DNA of 64,000 nt from NCBI RefSeq assembly GCF_006861675.1, contig NZ_SGJB01000003.1, positions 1-64,000 of the forward strand. Reading direction: 5' to 3'. The notes beneath the pieces were generated by a model. It was not told where the DNA came from. It saw only the letters and a program-made list of their open reading frames with translations, and ran no database searches. Made by a program: the position numbers and the translations under genes. Positions 9,128 to 17,668 of the stretch are shown one piece after another (the stretch's first letter is position 1; the number at the start of each line of letters is the position of its first letter). The stretch is from Peptacetobacter hominis. Lineage in GTDB: Bacteria > Bacillota > Clostridia > Peptostreptococcales > Peptostreptococcaceae.

Positions 9128-9717
9128 TAAATGGAAGTCCACGAGCTCCAAAATCAAATTCAAAAGAATACATAAAAATATTTATGAAATATCGGAAATA
9201 CGATATAGATATATATAATATCGTAACAGAAAAAAACAGAGATATTCCCGATAATATAGACTCATATAACAGATATATGCTTGTTATGCCGCTTTATGCG
9301 GATTCTATACCGGCAATTGTAACAGGATTTTTGAAAAAGCTTGAAAAAAAGAAAATTTCTGAAGGCAAAAGAGTAGACGTTTTAATAAACTGTGGCTTTA
9401 TGGAGCCCGAACAGAATCTTGTCGCTATTGATGTTATAAAAATGTTTTGTATCAGAAAAAATCTTGAATATGGAATGACACTTAGCATAGCGTCAGGAGA
9501 GGCAATACTAAATACACCGTTTGCATTTATGGCAAGACGCAGGATAAATAAATTTGCAAAATCATTAAAAAGAAATGAAAAAGGATACATGAGTGTAAGT
9601 ATGCCGATAAGTAAAAATATGTTTTTAAAAGCCTCTACGAAATACTGGACAAAGTACGGTGAAAAATATGGTATAAGTATTGAAGAAATGAAAACAAATA
9701 ATATAGAAAATATTTAA
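9109..9717 (+). CDS. Flavodoxin-fold NAD(P)H-dependent oxidoreductase-like protein
   Basis: A 202-residue protein that begins with the flavin phosphate-binding loop INGSPRAPKSNSKEY of NADPH-dependent FMN reductases and contains PLYADSIPAIV, the second flavin contact region. No cysteine cluster is present; that motif is in the overlapping upstream gene. The start ATG lies inside the upstream gene behind GAGGAGG. A joint role with its neighbour is likely but the substrate is unknown. Confidence 0.72.
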   Translation: MEKMLIINGSPRAPKSNSKEYIKIFMKYRKYDIDIYNIVTEKNRDIPDNIDSYNRYMLVMPLYADSIPAIVTGFLKKLEKKKISEGKRVDVLINCGFMEPEQNLVAIDVIKMFCIRKNLEYGMTLSIASGEAILNTPFAFMARRRINKFAKSLKRNEKGYMSVSMPISKNMFLKASTKYWTKYGEKYGISIEEMKTNNIENI

Positions 9718-9817
9718 AAATACTAAAAATCCCCTTAAGAAAATAATATTATCTGAAAAATGCATCGAATTTATGTTATAATTCTATACATAGAACTGAA
9801 TAAGGAGGCAACTTATT

Positions 9818-10402
9818 ATGTCTGATGATGGAAGAATAATAGACTTTAACGAAGCTAAAAATAAAGTTAAAGAATCTGATGTAGATAAATTTGAAAGTTA
9901 TATGTACGATCTTTATTATGATGTATCAGAAGGAAAAATGAAAATGTCAGAGTTTTCTCAGAAACTCTCTGCATATATGAGAGAAAATTCAATATCTCCT
10001 GAGAAAATGTTTAAAATACAAAAGAAATTTATGGAAAGATATGGCATGGACATGTCGAATGTAGAAGAAGAACTTAAAGGATTCGGGATAGATATAAATA
10101 ATCTAAAAGTAGATCCAGAGAAACAGACTCCAGAGGAAATGGAAAGAATCAAACGGAGTGATAGTTTCTATTCAAGATACGGAAATATGATAAAATCTAG
10201 AAATATAGTTGTGTATAATTTAAAAAATAACCTTAATGATGTTGAAATAACAATAGATTCAAAAGTTATAAAAATATACAGCGAGAAAAAAATAGATTTG
10301 AATGATCCGGCTCTTAATGAGTTTCTTGCAGGATACAGAAGAATGTTCAATGAACAGGTAAAGGTTGTAATGTGTGAAGCAACAAAAACATATGACTATT
10401 AA
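9818..10402 (+). CDS. DUF3867 family protein
   Basis: A 194-residue acidic, soluble protein of a clostridial family of unknown function. The opening MSDDGRIIDFNEAKNKV and the stretch FKIQKKFMERYGMDM are characteristic. No catalytic motif or membrane segment is visible. AAGGAGG precedes the ATG, a TATAAT lies in the upstream AT-rich gap, and a terminator follows at once, so it appears monocistronic. Confidence 0.8.
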   Translation: MSDDGRIIDFNEAKNKVKESDVDKFESYMYDLYYDVSEGKMKMSEFSQKLSAYMRENSISPEKMFKIQKKFMERYGMDMSNVEEELKGFGIDINNLKVDPEKQTPEEMERIKRSDSFYSRYGNMIKSRNIVVYNLKNNLNDVEITIDSKVIKIYSEKKIDLNDPALNEFLAGYRRMFNEQVKVVMCEATKTYDY

Positions 10403-10424
10403 AAGCCGCCATAAGCGGCTTTTG
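10401..10424 (+). terminator. Short terminator after the DUF3867 gene
   Basis: AAAGCCGC pairs with GCGGCTTT around a four-base loop, followed by TTTGCTTT. The next gene starts only 24 bases later, so some read-through into it is possible. Confidence 0.7.
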
Positions 10425-10447
10425 CTTTATGAAAGGGGGATTTCCAG

Positions 10448-12658
10448 TTGACAGAGGATAGATTGGAAAAAGCAAAACTTCACTGGAGAGCAGTTCATGA
10501 GGGATATGAAGTTGTAGCAAGAATACCGTATGACTTTTTCGGCAAGGAAGATGAGGGAAACATAGAAGAGGCAAAAATAAGAATAAGCGGTAAAGTATAT
10601 ACAGATTTCAGAAAGGCAGCAGAAGAGAACGGAGTAGATATAACAACTGCACTTGAAACAGTATATGGGCTTATACTTCAGGAATATACCTATGAAAAAG
10701 ATGTAATAATAGGAGTTTCAATGAATATAACTCCAGTCAGAGTAAAAAGCCATGAAGGTGAGACTTTCTTTGAAAAAGCAAAAAAAATAGTTAGACAAAA
10801 GAACAATTCAAAAGAATATATGACATATTTGCTTTCTGAAATAGAAAAAGGGAGTCCGCTTAATAAAAAACTTGTAAATACACTTATAGTAAGTGAGAAT
10901 GTAGATGCCTATTCATCTCAGGAGATGATAGAGGATCTTATGAGACATAAAGGATATGAATTTGCTGTAATAACTGCAGCAGGAGAGGGTACTCTTAGAA
11001 TAGAGGCGAGATATAGTCCATTCAAATATAGATACAGTACAGTGGAAAGAGTACTTAAGATGTTTGAAAATGTTATAAGACAAATAAATGATAACAATAA
11101 TATAAAAACATCGGATATAAAATTTATAACCAGAGAAGAAGAAAAAACTGTTCTGGAGGAATTTAATATAAGTGGTATGAGAAAACCACTTGATAGAACA
11201 TATATAGATTTATTTTATGAACAGGTAAGAAAAACTCCGGACAATATTGCACTCAGAGATGACAAAATGACTATGACATATAGAGAACTGGATATGGTAA
11301 CCGAACGTTTTGCCGGTTATTTAAACAGTATCGGAGTAGAGAGAGAAGATACCGTAGCATCTATACTGCCAAGAAATATAGGCGTTGCAGTGGCTGCAAT
11401 AGGTGTAATGAAAGCAGGAGCTGCAATATTTCCTATAGATATAACAAATCCATCAGAAAGAATGGGATATCTTCTTGAGGACAGTAATGCAAAATTTATA
11501 ATTACAACAAAAAAACTGTCAAAAAGAATACCTAAAATGAATAAAAAAGAGCTTTATATAGAAAATGAGACTATGTTTAATGCAGATTATCCTATAACAG
11601 AATCAGTATATCCTGACAACTGTGCATATAGAATATCTACATCGGGTTCAACAGGAAGACCTAAATGTATGTCCATAGAACATAGAAGTCTTGTAAATAT
11701 GTGCATGCATGCCATAGATTATATAAAGGCCGATGAAAATGATATATGCGGGGTATATCTTAGCTTCAGTTTCGATGCCGTAGTAAAGCAGATTTTTCCA
11801 TATCTTTTATGTGGTGCATCTGTAGATATTATACCGGAGCAGGCCAGAGAAAATGAGTATACAGTAAATGAATACTGTAAAAGAAAACATATAACGATTC
11901 TTGCTGTTCCTACAATATTTGCAAAACGATTTATTAAAAACTGTGAAAATGAATATCTGAGAGTCCTTCAATCAGGAGGAGACAGATTCAAAGGATATAG
12001 GAAAAGACATTATGACATTTATAATGAATACGGTCCAGCTGAATTTACAGTAATATCTACAGTATATAAAGTAGAGGAAGAAGATGGCAGAGTTCCAATA
12101 GGAAAACCTATATATAATACCTATGCATATATAATAGATAGAAATGAAAATTTATGTCCGCCGGGAGTACCGGGAGAATTGTGTCTGTCAGGAGTTCAGA
12201 TTTCAAGAGGATATATGAATAAGGAAGAACTTACTATAGAAAAATTTGTACCAAATCCATATTGTATAGATAAGTACACAAGAAACCTTTATAAAACCGG
12301 AGATCTTGCAAAATGGACTGAAGATGGAAATATAGATTGTATAGGTAGAATGGATAGCCAGATAAAAATAAATGGTATACGAGTTGAGATTTTTGAAATA
12401 GAAAATACAATAAACAGAATACCAGAAATAAAAAGCTCTGTATGTGTGGCAAGAAAAAATGAAAGAGGAGAAACTTATTTAAAGGCATTTTATGTGTCTG
12501 ATGATGAAGTAAATCCTGTTAAAGTAAAAAATTATCTTGAAAAAAATCTTCCGCCATACATGATACCGGAATATATAATGCAGATAGAAAGCATACCGGT
12601 AACTCCTATAGGAAAAGTAAACAAAAAAATGCTTCCAAAGGAGAATATTTCTATATAG
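10448..12658 (+). CDS. Stand-alone NRPS adenylation protein with a condensation-domain remnant
   Basis: A 736-residue protein starting at TTG behind AAAGGGGG. Residues 1-230 look like the C-terminal half of a condensation domain (DVIIGVSMNITPVRV) without HHxxxDG. Residues 240-735 form a full adenylation domain: TSGSTGRPK (A3), FDAVVKQIF (A4), NEYGPAEFT (A5), YKTGDLAKW (A7), RMDSQIKINGIRVE (A8) and PIGKVNKK with the A10 lysine. The Asp in the A4 FDA motif fits the residue that binds the alpha-amino group, so an alpha-amino acid is the likely substrate. No carrier domain or thioesterase is present. It is followed by a secreted C39-type peptidase. Function unknown; it may load a carrier protein encoded elsewhere. 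Confidence 0.85.
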   Translation: MTEDRLEKAKLHWRAVHEGYEVVARIPYDFFGKEDEGNIEEAKIRISGKVYTDFRKAAEENGVDITTALETVYGLILQEYTYEKDVIIGVSMNITPVRVKSHEGETFFEKAKKIVRQKNNSKEYMTYLLSEIEKGSPLNKKLVNTLIVSENVDAYSSQEMIEDLMRHKGYEFAVITAAGEGTLRIEARYSPFKYRYSTVERVLKMFENVIRQINDNNNIKTSDIKFITREEEKTVLEEFNISGMRKPLDRTYIDLFYEQVRKTPDNIALRDDKMTMTYRELDMVTERFAGYLNSIGVEREDTVASILPRNIGVAVAAIGVMKAGAAIFPIDITNPSERMGYLLEDSNAKFIITTKKLSKRIPKMNKKELYIENETMFNADYPITESVYPDNCAYRISTSGSTGRPKCMSIEHRSLVNMCMHAIDYIKADENDICGVYLSFSFDAVVKQIFPYLLCGASVDIIPEQARENEYTVNEYCKRKHITILAVPTIFAKRFIKNCENEYLRVLQSGGDRFKGYRKRHYDIYNEYGPAEFTVISTVYKVEEEDGRVPIGKPIYNTYAYIIDRNENLCPPGVPGELCLSGVQISRGYMNKEELTIEKFVPNPYCIDKYTRNLYKTGDLAKWTEDGNIDCIGRMDSQIKINGIRVEIFEIENTINRIPEIKSSVCVARKNERGETYLKAFYVSDDEVNPVKVKNYLEKNLPPYMIPEYIMQIESIPVTPIGKVNKKMLPKENISI

Positions 12659-12680
12659 CTTTGAGGAGGAAACTTTATCA

Positions 12681-13553
12681 ATGCATAAAAAAAGAAAACT
12701 TAAAAAAGAAATCAAAGTGGCAATAGGTATAGGGATTGTAATAATGTCAGTATTTGCCATAATAAATACTTCCAACAAAAAATATCATGAAGAGGTAAAC
12801 AGTGATATTTCTGTTTCAGAAGAAGAGGGAATTGCACAGATACCATCATCTGTACATGACGAAGATACGATAAAATATTTAAAAGAGTTTCAAAAGAGAG
12901 CAGAATCAGACAAAAAATATAATGCAGTTATAAAGAGTGCATCAGTATATCCGAAAGATGCTTTGAAGCTTCTATATAATAATTCAGAAACACTTGATTT
13001 TGTGCTTAGTTATGGAGAGATGAATATACCATCCATATTTATAAGAATAGACGAAAAATGTGGAGATGGTAATATACCTGCACTTCTTCAGTGGGATGAA
13101 AAATGGGGATATTCAGAATATGGTGATGGAATAATTGCCGTAAATGGATGTGGACCAACAGCGGTATCTATGGTAGCTGCCGGTCTTACAGGAAAAGAGA
13201 GTATTACGCCTATCAAAGTTGCAAAATACAGTGATTCAATGGGCTATCATGAGTCTGCTGGAACAAACTGGAACCTTATGTCTGAAGGTGTAAAGAAATT
13301 TGGAATAAAGGGCTGGAAAATTGACAATACTGAAAAAGATTTAAAAGCAGAACTTGAAGCAGGTCACCCTATAATATGCAGTATGGGTCCGGGAGTATTT
13401 ACAAGAGAAGGCCATTTTATAGTTATAGCAGGTATAAAAGATGGCAAATTTGTGATACACGATCCAAACAGCATAAAAAATACAGAAAAACTTTGGGATT
13501 ACAGTGAATTTGGAGACCAGATAAAATCATGCTGGGCATACTCTAAAAAATAA
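12681..13553 (+). CDS. Membrane-anchored C39-type cysteine peptidase
   Basis: A 290-residue protein with an N-terminal basic stretch and one membrane segment (about residues 11-28), then an external papain-like peptidase_C39_2 domain. The catalytic Cys157 is in NGCGPTAVSMV and the His245 in GHFIVIAG, followed by HDPNS, which would hold the third catalytic residue. Such domains cleave peptides outside the cell. It begins 22 bases after the adenylation gene with GAGGAGG upstream, so the two are probably one operon. The substrate is unknown; a peptide or wall component modified with the activated amino acid is only a guess. Confidence 0.82.
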   Translation: MHKKRKLKKEIKVAIGIGIVIMSVFAIINTSNKKYHEEVNSDISVSEEEGIAQIPSSVHDEDTIKYLKEFQKRAESDKKYNAVIKSASVYPKDALKLLYNNSETLDFVLSYGEMNIPSIFIRIDEKCGDGNIPALLQWDEKWGYSEYGDGIIAVNGCGPTAVSMVAAGLTGKESITPIKVAKYSDSMGYHESAGTNWNLMSEGVKKFGIKGWKIDNTEKDLKAELEAGHPIICSMGPGVFTREGHFIVIAGIKDGKFVIHDPNSIKNTEKLWDYSEFGDQIKSCWAYSKK

Positions 13554-13575
13554 TTATATTAATGTGGAGGAAAAC

Positions 13576-14955
13576 ATGAAAAAAATAGTATATAAAGAGG
13601 TTCCGTCGCCGAAAAAGAGTGATAATCTTATACAGGTTTCGCTTAGTGACGAGACAATGAAAGAGAGACAGGAAAAAGTACTTGACCTGATAAAAAAACA
13701 CAACTATGATGCACTTGTTGTATATGCGGATATAGAACATGGGCGGAATTTTGAATACCTTACAGGGTTCCGTACTCGTTTTGAAGAGTCACTTCTTGTA
13801 TATCATAAAGATGGTACAGCATATCTGCTTCTGGGAAATGAGAATACAAAAATGTGTGCACATTCGCGAATAAAGGCAAATCTGATTCATCAGTCATATT
13901 TCTCTCTTCCATATCAGCCTATGGAAAGCGAAAATGTTGAGGAATCTCTTGAAAGAGCAGGGATAAAAAAGGGTATGAAGATCGGACTTGCAGGATGGAA
14001 ATATTTTGCATACACTGATAAAAAAAGACAGCTGTTTGATGCGCCATATTTCATAGTTGATGCAATTATGAATCTTATTGGAGATAGAAATCTTCTTGAA
14101 AATGCATGTGATATATTCATAGGGGCCGAAGAGGGAGTAAGACTTGTGAACAACGCAAATGAACTTGCTCATTATGAATTCGGTGCAGCACTTGCAGGAA
14201 ATTGTATGTACGATACAGTTGAAGCATTTGAAGTAGGAAAGAGCGAGATGGAAATAGCATCACATCTTGAAAAATATGGACAGCCAAACAGTCTTGTAAC
14301 TATATGTTCAAGTGGAGAAAGATTTGTAAATGCAAACCTTTATCCAAGTGAGCAGAAAGTTCAGATAGGAGATAGAGTATCGTTATCTTCCAGTTTTAAA
14401 GGGGGAGCATGTTGTGTGGCTGGATATGCGGTACACAATGAAGATGAACTTCCTGAAGGAAAACAGGATTTTATAGAAGTACTTTCAAAACCTTATTTCA
14501 ATGCAATTACAGCCTGGCTTACTGAAATACATATAGGAATGAAAGGCAAAGAAATGTACGAGCGTATGGAGGAACTTCTTCCTAAGGAAATATTTGGATG
14601 GACTCTAAACCCTGGACATCAGGTAGCTGATGAGGAATGGATGACATCTACTATATATCCAGGCTCAGAAGTTGAATTAAAAAGTGGTATGATTCTTCAG
14701 CTTGATATAATTCCTAAACGAGATGGATATGCAGGAACTGGTATAGAAACTACAATAGCTCTTGCAGATGAAAGGTTAAGAGGAGAAATAGAAAAACAGT
14801 ATCCGGAATTACATAAACGTATAAATCGTAGAAGAGAATATCTGAAAGATGTTATCGGAATAGATCTTCCAGAAGAAGTACTTCCTTTCAGTGATCTTCT
14901 TGCATACAGCAGACCGTATTTATTATCTAAAAATAAAGCACTTTGCTGGGAATAA
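13576..14955 (+). CDS. M24/creatinase-like protein, metal ligands apparently lost
   Basis: A 459-residue protein with an N-terminal creatinase domain (DALVVYADIEHGRNFEYLTG) and a C-terminal pita-bread fold. I chose the ATG at 13576 because GGAGG lies 6 bases upstream; a GTG four codons earlier overlaps that site. In active M24 peptidases the metal is held by two Asp, one His and two Glu. Here the first positions read IGDRVSLSSSFKGG, the His region NPGHQVADEEW, and the Glu positions LQLDIIPKRDG and GIETTI. Most ligands seem replaced. It may be a creatinase-type hydrolase or a non-catalytic relative. Confidence 0.75.
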   Translation: MKKIVYKEVPSPKKSDNLIQVSLSDETMKERQEKVLDLIKKHNYDALVVYADIEHGRNFEYLTGFRTRFEESLLVYHKDGTAYLLLGNENTKMCAHSRIKANLIHQSYFSLPYQPMESENVEESLERAGIKKGMKIGLAGWKYFAYTDKKRQLFDAPYFIVDAIMNLIGDRNLLENACDIFIGAEEGVRLVNNANELAHYEFGAALAGNCMYDTVEAFEVGKSEMEIASHLEKYGQPNSLVTICSSGERFVNANLYPSEQKVQIGDRVSLSSSFKGGACCVAGYAVHNEDELPEGKQDFIEVLSKPYFNAITAWLTEIHIGMKGKEMYERMEELLPKEIFGWTLNPGHQVADEEWMTSTIYPGSEVELKSGMILQLDIIPKRDGYAGTGIETTIALADERLRGEIEKQYPELHKRINRRREYLKDVIGIDLPEEVLPFSDLLAYSRPYLLSKNKALCWE

Positions 14956-14984
14956 AATATATTAAATAAGTAATATATATAAAT

Positions 14985-15024
14985 AAAGAGGGAACATATA
15001 AATATAATGTATCCCTCTTTTATT
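14985..15024 (+). terminator. Terminator
   Basis: AAGAGGGA pairs with TCCCTCTT around an AT-rich loop and is followed by TTTATTTATT. It ends the adenylation-peptidase-M24 gene run. The AT-rich 190 bases up to the next gene hold nothing I can identify. Confidence 0.7.
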
Positions 15025-15216
15025 TATTGATTTTACTGTGAATGCCATATTTTACATGGATTAAATTTAAGTTTTACTCTCAGAATATATTTTAAACTTT
15101 ATAAGCATATCTAATTACATAATGTAGATTTCTCAATTTTATCATGGATATTTATATTAATTAATATATAAATATAATTCTTGTCTTTGCAACGATTTTA
15201 AATCCAATTATTCTAT

Positions 15217-15429
15217 TTATTCATCAAAGTAAAATAAATCTTCAAATTTTTTATCTAGTGCAATACATAGAATAAGCGCAAGTTTTGCAGTTGGATTAAA
15301 TTGTCCAGTTTCAATAGAGCTAATTGTATTTCTAGAAACACCAACCATATCTGCTAATGCTGATTGAGATAGTTTTTTCTCTGCTCTAGCCTCTTTTAAA
15401 TGATTTTTTAATATCAACTTATTATTCAT
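15217..15429 (-). CDS. Small Cro/CI-type HTH regulator
   Basis: A 70-residue DNA-binding protein that is almost only an HTH domain: LSQSALADMVGVSRNTISSIETGQFNPTAK spans the helix-turn-helix. It starts 15 bases after the DUF6442 gene ends and has no strong ribosome binding site, so translation is probably coupled. Small HTH regulators of this type often pair with a short membrane protein. The paired operators upstream of the operon are its likely targets. Confidence 0.85.
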   Translation of the reverse strand: MNNKLILKNHLKEARAEKKLSQSALADMVGVSRNTISSIETGQFNPTAKLALILCIALDKKFEDLFYFDE

Positions 15430-15444
15430 ATTTGTATTTTGCCG

Positions 15445-15768
15445 CTAAAAAATTTTTAGAATAAACTTTAAAACTAAAATAAGATAAATAAGTGTTGCAA
15501 CAAGAAAGCATAGAGTAAAGAAAATAACTGTTTTTGTTCTATTGTAAATAAATTGATATGCAAAATTCGAAAAACTAGTAGCTGTAACTAATAATCCCAT
15601 AGCATATTGAGTTGTATCACCCAAATTTAAACCTCTTGAAAGTATAATCCATAATAGTACTAATATACTAATCGAAAAATTAGCTCCTTTTAATTCAATA
15701 TATTTTGTACGTTCGTCTGAAATATCGTTTTCTTGACGGCTTCTTTTTAATATTTCCTCTTTGTTCAT
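15445..15768 (-). CDS. Small membrane protein, DUF6442 family
   Basis: A 107-residue protein with a charged N-terminal 28 residues (MNKEEILKRSRQENDISDE) and three predicted membrane helices. The opening matches the DUF6442 family commonly found with a small HTH regulator. AGGAGGTAG precedes the ATG. It is first in a two-gene operon and is transcribed from a promoter covered by two operator boxes. Function unknown; a signal-sensing role for the regulator is inferred from its position. Confidence 0.75.
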   Translation of the reverse strand: MNKEEILKRSRQENDISDERTKYIELKGANFSISILVLLWIILSRGLNLGDTTQYAMGLLVTATSFSNFAYQFIYNRTKTVIFFTLCFLVATLIYLILVLKFILKIF

Positions 15769-15786
15769 GAGATCTACCTCCTTTTA

Positions 15787-15839
15787 TTGACAAGTTTACT
15801 TGGTATCTTTATAATAGCATTGACAAGTTTACTTGTCAA
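15787..15839 (-). promoter_or_regulatory. Promoter with twin palindromic operators
   Basis: A perfect palindrome TTGACAAGTTTACTTGTCAA lies at 15820-15839 and a near copy, TTGACAAGTTTACTTGGT, at 15787-15804, starts 33 bases apart. On the minus strand the first overlaps a promoter: TTGACA, 17-base spacer, TATTAT. The second lies between the -10 box and the ribosome binding site. This fits autoregulation by the HTH protein of the operon. The rest of the gap to 16098 shows no gene. Confidence 0.75.
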
Positions 15840-16098
15840 GTAGGTTTGCAAAGTTTTGTTGGCATTTATAGGATACGTGAATCTATTCGGAAATATACTT
15901 TTATTTTTCAATTAATATTATTAAAATTTGGTGAATATTTATATGAATCGTTTCTAATGGTTATTGATAAAATCATAATATTACGATAAGTATATTAGTT
16001 TATATAAAAAATTATTATATGGAAAAGATTTATCTTCAATATAAGAAGTCGATTATATTTCTTTTGAAGGGTTGTAAAAAATAGTCAACGGTATAGAA

Positions 16099-16120
16099 TA
16101 TAATTAACCGATTCGGTTAA
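16099..16120 (+). promoter_or_regulatory. TetR operator overlapping a -10 box
   Basis: TTAACCGATTCGGTTAA at 16104-16120 is a perfect palindrome about one central base. TATAAT at 16099-16104 abuts it, so a bound repressor would block the promoter of the TetR-ABC operon. No clear -35 at normal spacing is seen. Confidence 0.65.
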
Positions 16121-16160
16121 AACTTTTCATTATAGATTTATAATATTTGGAGATATAGAA

Positions 16161-16790
16161 ATGTATGAGATAAATGAGAAATTCAATCAGCTGAATGAAG
16201 AAAAGAAGCTAAAGATAATAAATGCAGGAATGGAGTATTTCGGTAAATTTGGTTATAAAAAAGCAAATACTGAAGATATAGCAAAAAAGGCAGGTATATC
16301 AAAGGGATTACTGTTCTATTATTTCAGGAATAAAAGAAGTTTTTACTTTTATTTATGGGAATATTGCCAGAATGTAATGAATAAAGAGATGAATAATGAG
16401 GAATTTGAAAGTATTACAGATTTCTTTGAACTAATAGATTATGGAACAAAAATAAAACTGAAAATATTTATGAAATACCCTTTTATGACAGAATTTGTAT
16501 TGGATCTATTTATGACCAAGGATCAGAATATATGTGATAATACGGATAAAATGATGACTGAGATGATAGATTCATCGTTTGATATATATTTTAGGAATAT
16601 AGACTTTTCTCCTTTTAAAGAGGATGTAGATCCAAAGCAGATATATAAAATGATTGTATATATGTCAGAGGGATATATTATAGAGAAAAAAAGAGTAAAG
16701 ATACCTTTGGATTTTGAGAAGATGATAGATGAGTTTAACATTTGGAAAGAAATGTTTAAGAAAATGTCATACAAGGAGGAATATATATGA
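16161..16790 (+). CDS. TetR family transcriptional regulator
   Basis: A 209-residue regulator with an N-terminal TetR DNA-binding domain: KLKIINAGMEYFGKFGYKKANTEDIAKKAGISKGLLFYYF covers about residues 17-56. The rest is the helical ligand domain. It starts 40 bases after a palindrome typical of TetR operators, and its last codons overlap the start of the ABC ATPase gene by four bases. It very probably represses this exporter operon; the ligand is unknown. The ribosome binding site GGAGAT is modest. Confidence 0.9.
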   Translation: MYEINEKFNQLNEEKKLKIINAGMEYFGKFGYKKANTEDIAKKAGISKGLLFYYFRNKRSFYFYLWEYCQNVMNKEMNNEEFESITDFFELIDYGTKIKLKIFMKYPFMTEFVLDLFMTKDQNICDNTDKMMTEMIDSSFDIYFRNIDFSPFKEDVDPKQIYKMIVYMSEGYIIEKKRVKIPLDFEKMIDEFNIWKEMFKKMSYKEEYI

Positions 16791-17668
16791 AGACAATAGA
16801 GGTAACTGGATTAACAAAGGATTATGGAAATGGAAAAGGAATTTTTGATGTATCATTTTCAGTAGATAAAGGAGAGGTTGTAGGGTTTCTAGGAGCGAAT
16901 GGAGCGGGAAAAACTTCTACAATAAGACATCTTATGGGATTTTCAAAGCCTGAATCAGGAAAAGCATCTATAATGGGAAAAGACTGTTTTAAAGATGCAT
17001 CGCTTATACAGGAAAATATAGGATATCTTCCAGGTGAGATAGCATTTATGGACAATATGACAGGACATGAATTTATAAAGTTTATGGCTGATATGAAAAA
17101 AATAAAAGACAGTTCAATGGCAGATAGACTCATAAAATATCTGGAGCTTGATACATCTGTAAGAATTAAAAAAATGTCAAAGGGTATGAAACAGAAACTA
17201 GGTATTGTAATAGCTTTTATGCAGGATGCACCGATACTTATATTAGATGAGCCGACAAGCGGTCTGGATCCACTTATGCAGAATAAATTTGTAGAACTTA
17301 TAAAAAAATCCAAGGAAAATGGAAAAACAATACTTATGTCATCTCATATATTTGAAGAAGTGGAAAATACATGTGACAGAATAGTGATGATAAAAAATGG
17401 AAAAATAGTTGCTGATAGAGACCTTGAAATTATCAGAAATGATAGGAATAAACATTATGAAATAATATTTGCAGAGAAAAATGACGCAGAGATATTCAAA
17501 AAAAGATATCCGGAAAGTAAAATAGATGAAAATAGAATAATAATGACAGGAAAGGATGATATAAATAGAGTTATAAAAGATATATCAGAATATAAGATAG
17601 AGGATATAACAATAAGACACCAGACACTTGAAGAAGTATTCATGAAGTATTATGGAGGTGAAAAGTAA
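16787..17668 (+). CDS. ABC exporter ATP-binding protein
   Basis: A 293-residue ATPase of the CcmA/DrrA type. Walker A GANGAGKTS at residues 37-45, a signature region MSKGMKQKLGI, Walker B ILILDEPTSGLD and switch His in SSHIFEE are all seen. The C-terminal extension of about 80 residues is usual for this group. The start overlaps the TetR gene (ATGA) and the stop overlaps the permease gene, so translation is tightly coupled. Works with the next gene in export; the substrate is unknown. Confidence 0.93.
   Translation: MKTIEVTGLTKDYGNGKGIFDVSFSVDKGEVVGFLGANGAGKTSTIRHLMGFSKPESGKASIMGKDCFKDASLIQENIGYLPGEIAFMDNMTGHEFIKFMADMKKIKDSSMADRLIKYLELDTSVRIKKMSKGMKQKLGIVIAFMQDAPILILDEPTSGLDPLMQNKFVELIKKSKENGKTILMSSHIFEEVENTCDRIVMIKNGKIVADRDLEIIRNDRNKHYEIIFAEKNDAEIFKKRYPESKIDENRIIMTGKDDINRVIKDISEYKIEDITIRHQTLEEVFMKYYGGEK

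Noticed and set aside
10448-12658. Complete nonribosomal peptide synthetase module
   Set aside because: No HHxxxDG condensation motif, carrier domain or thioesterase is present; only the adenylation domain is complete.
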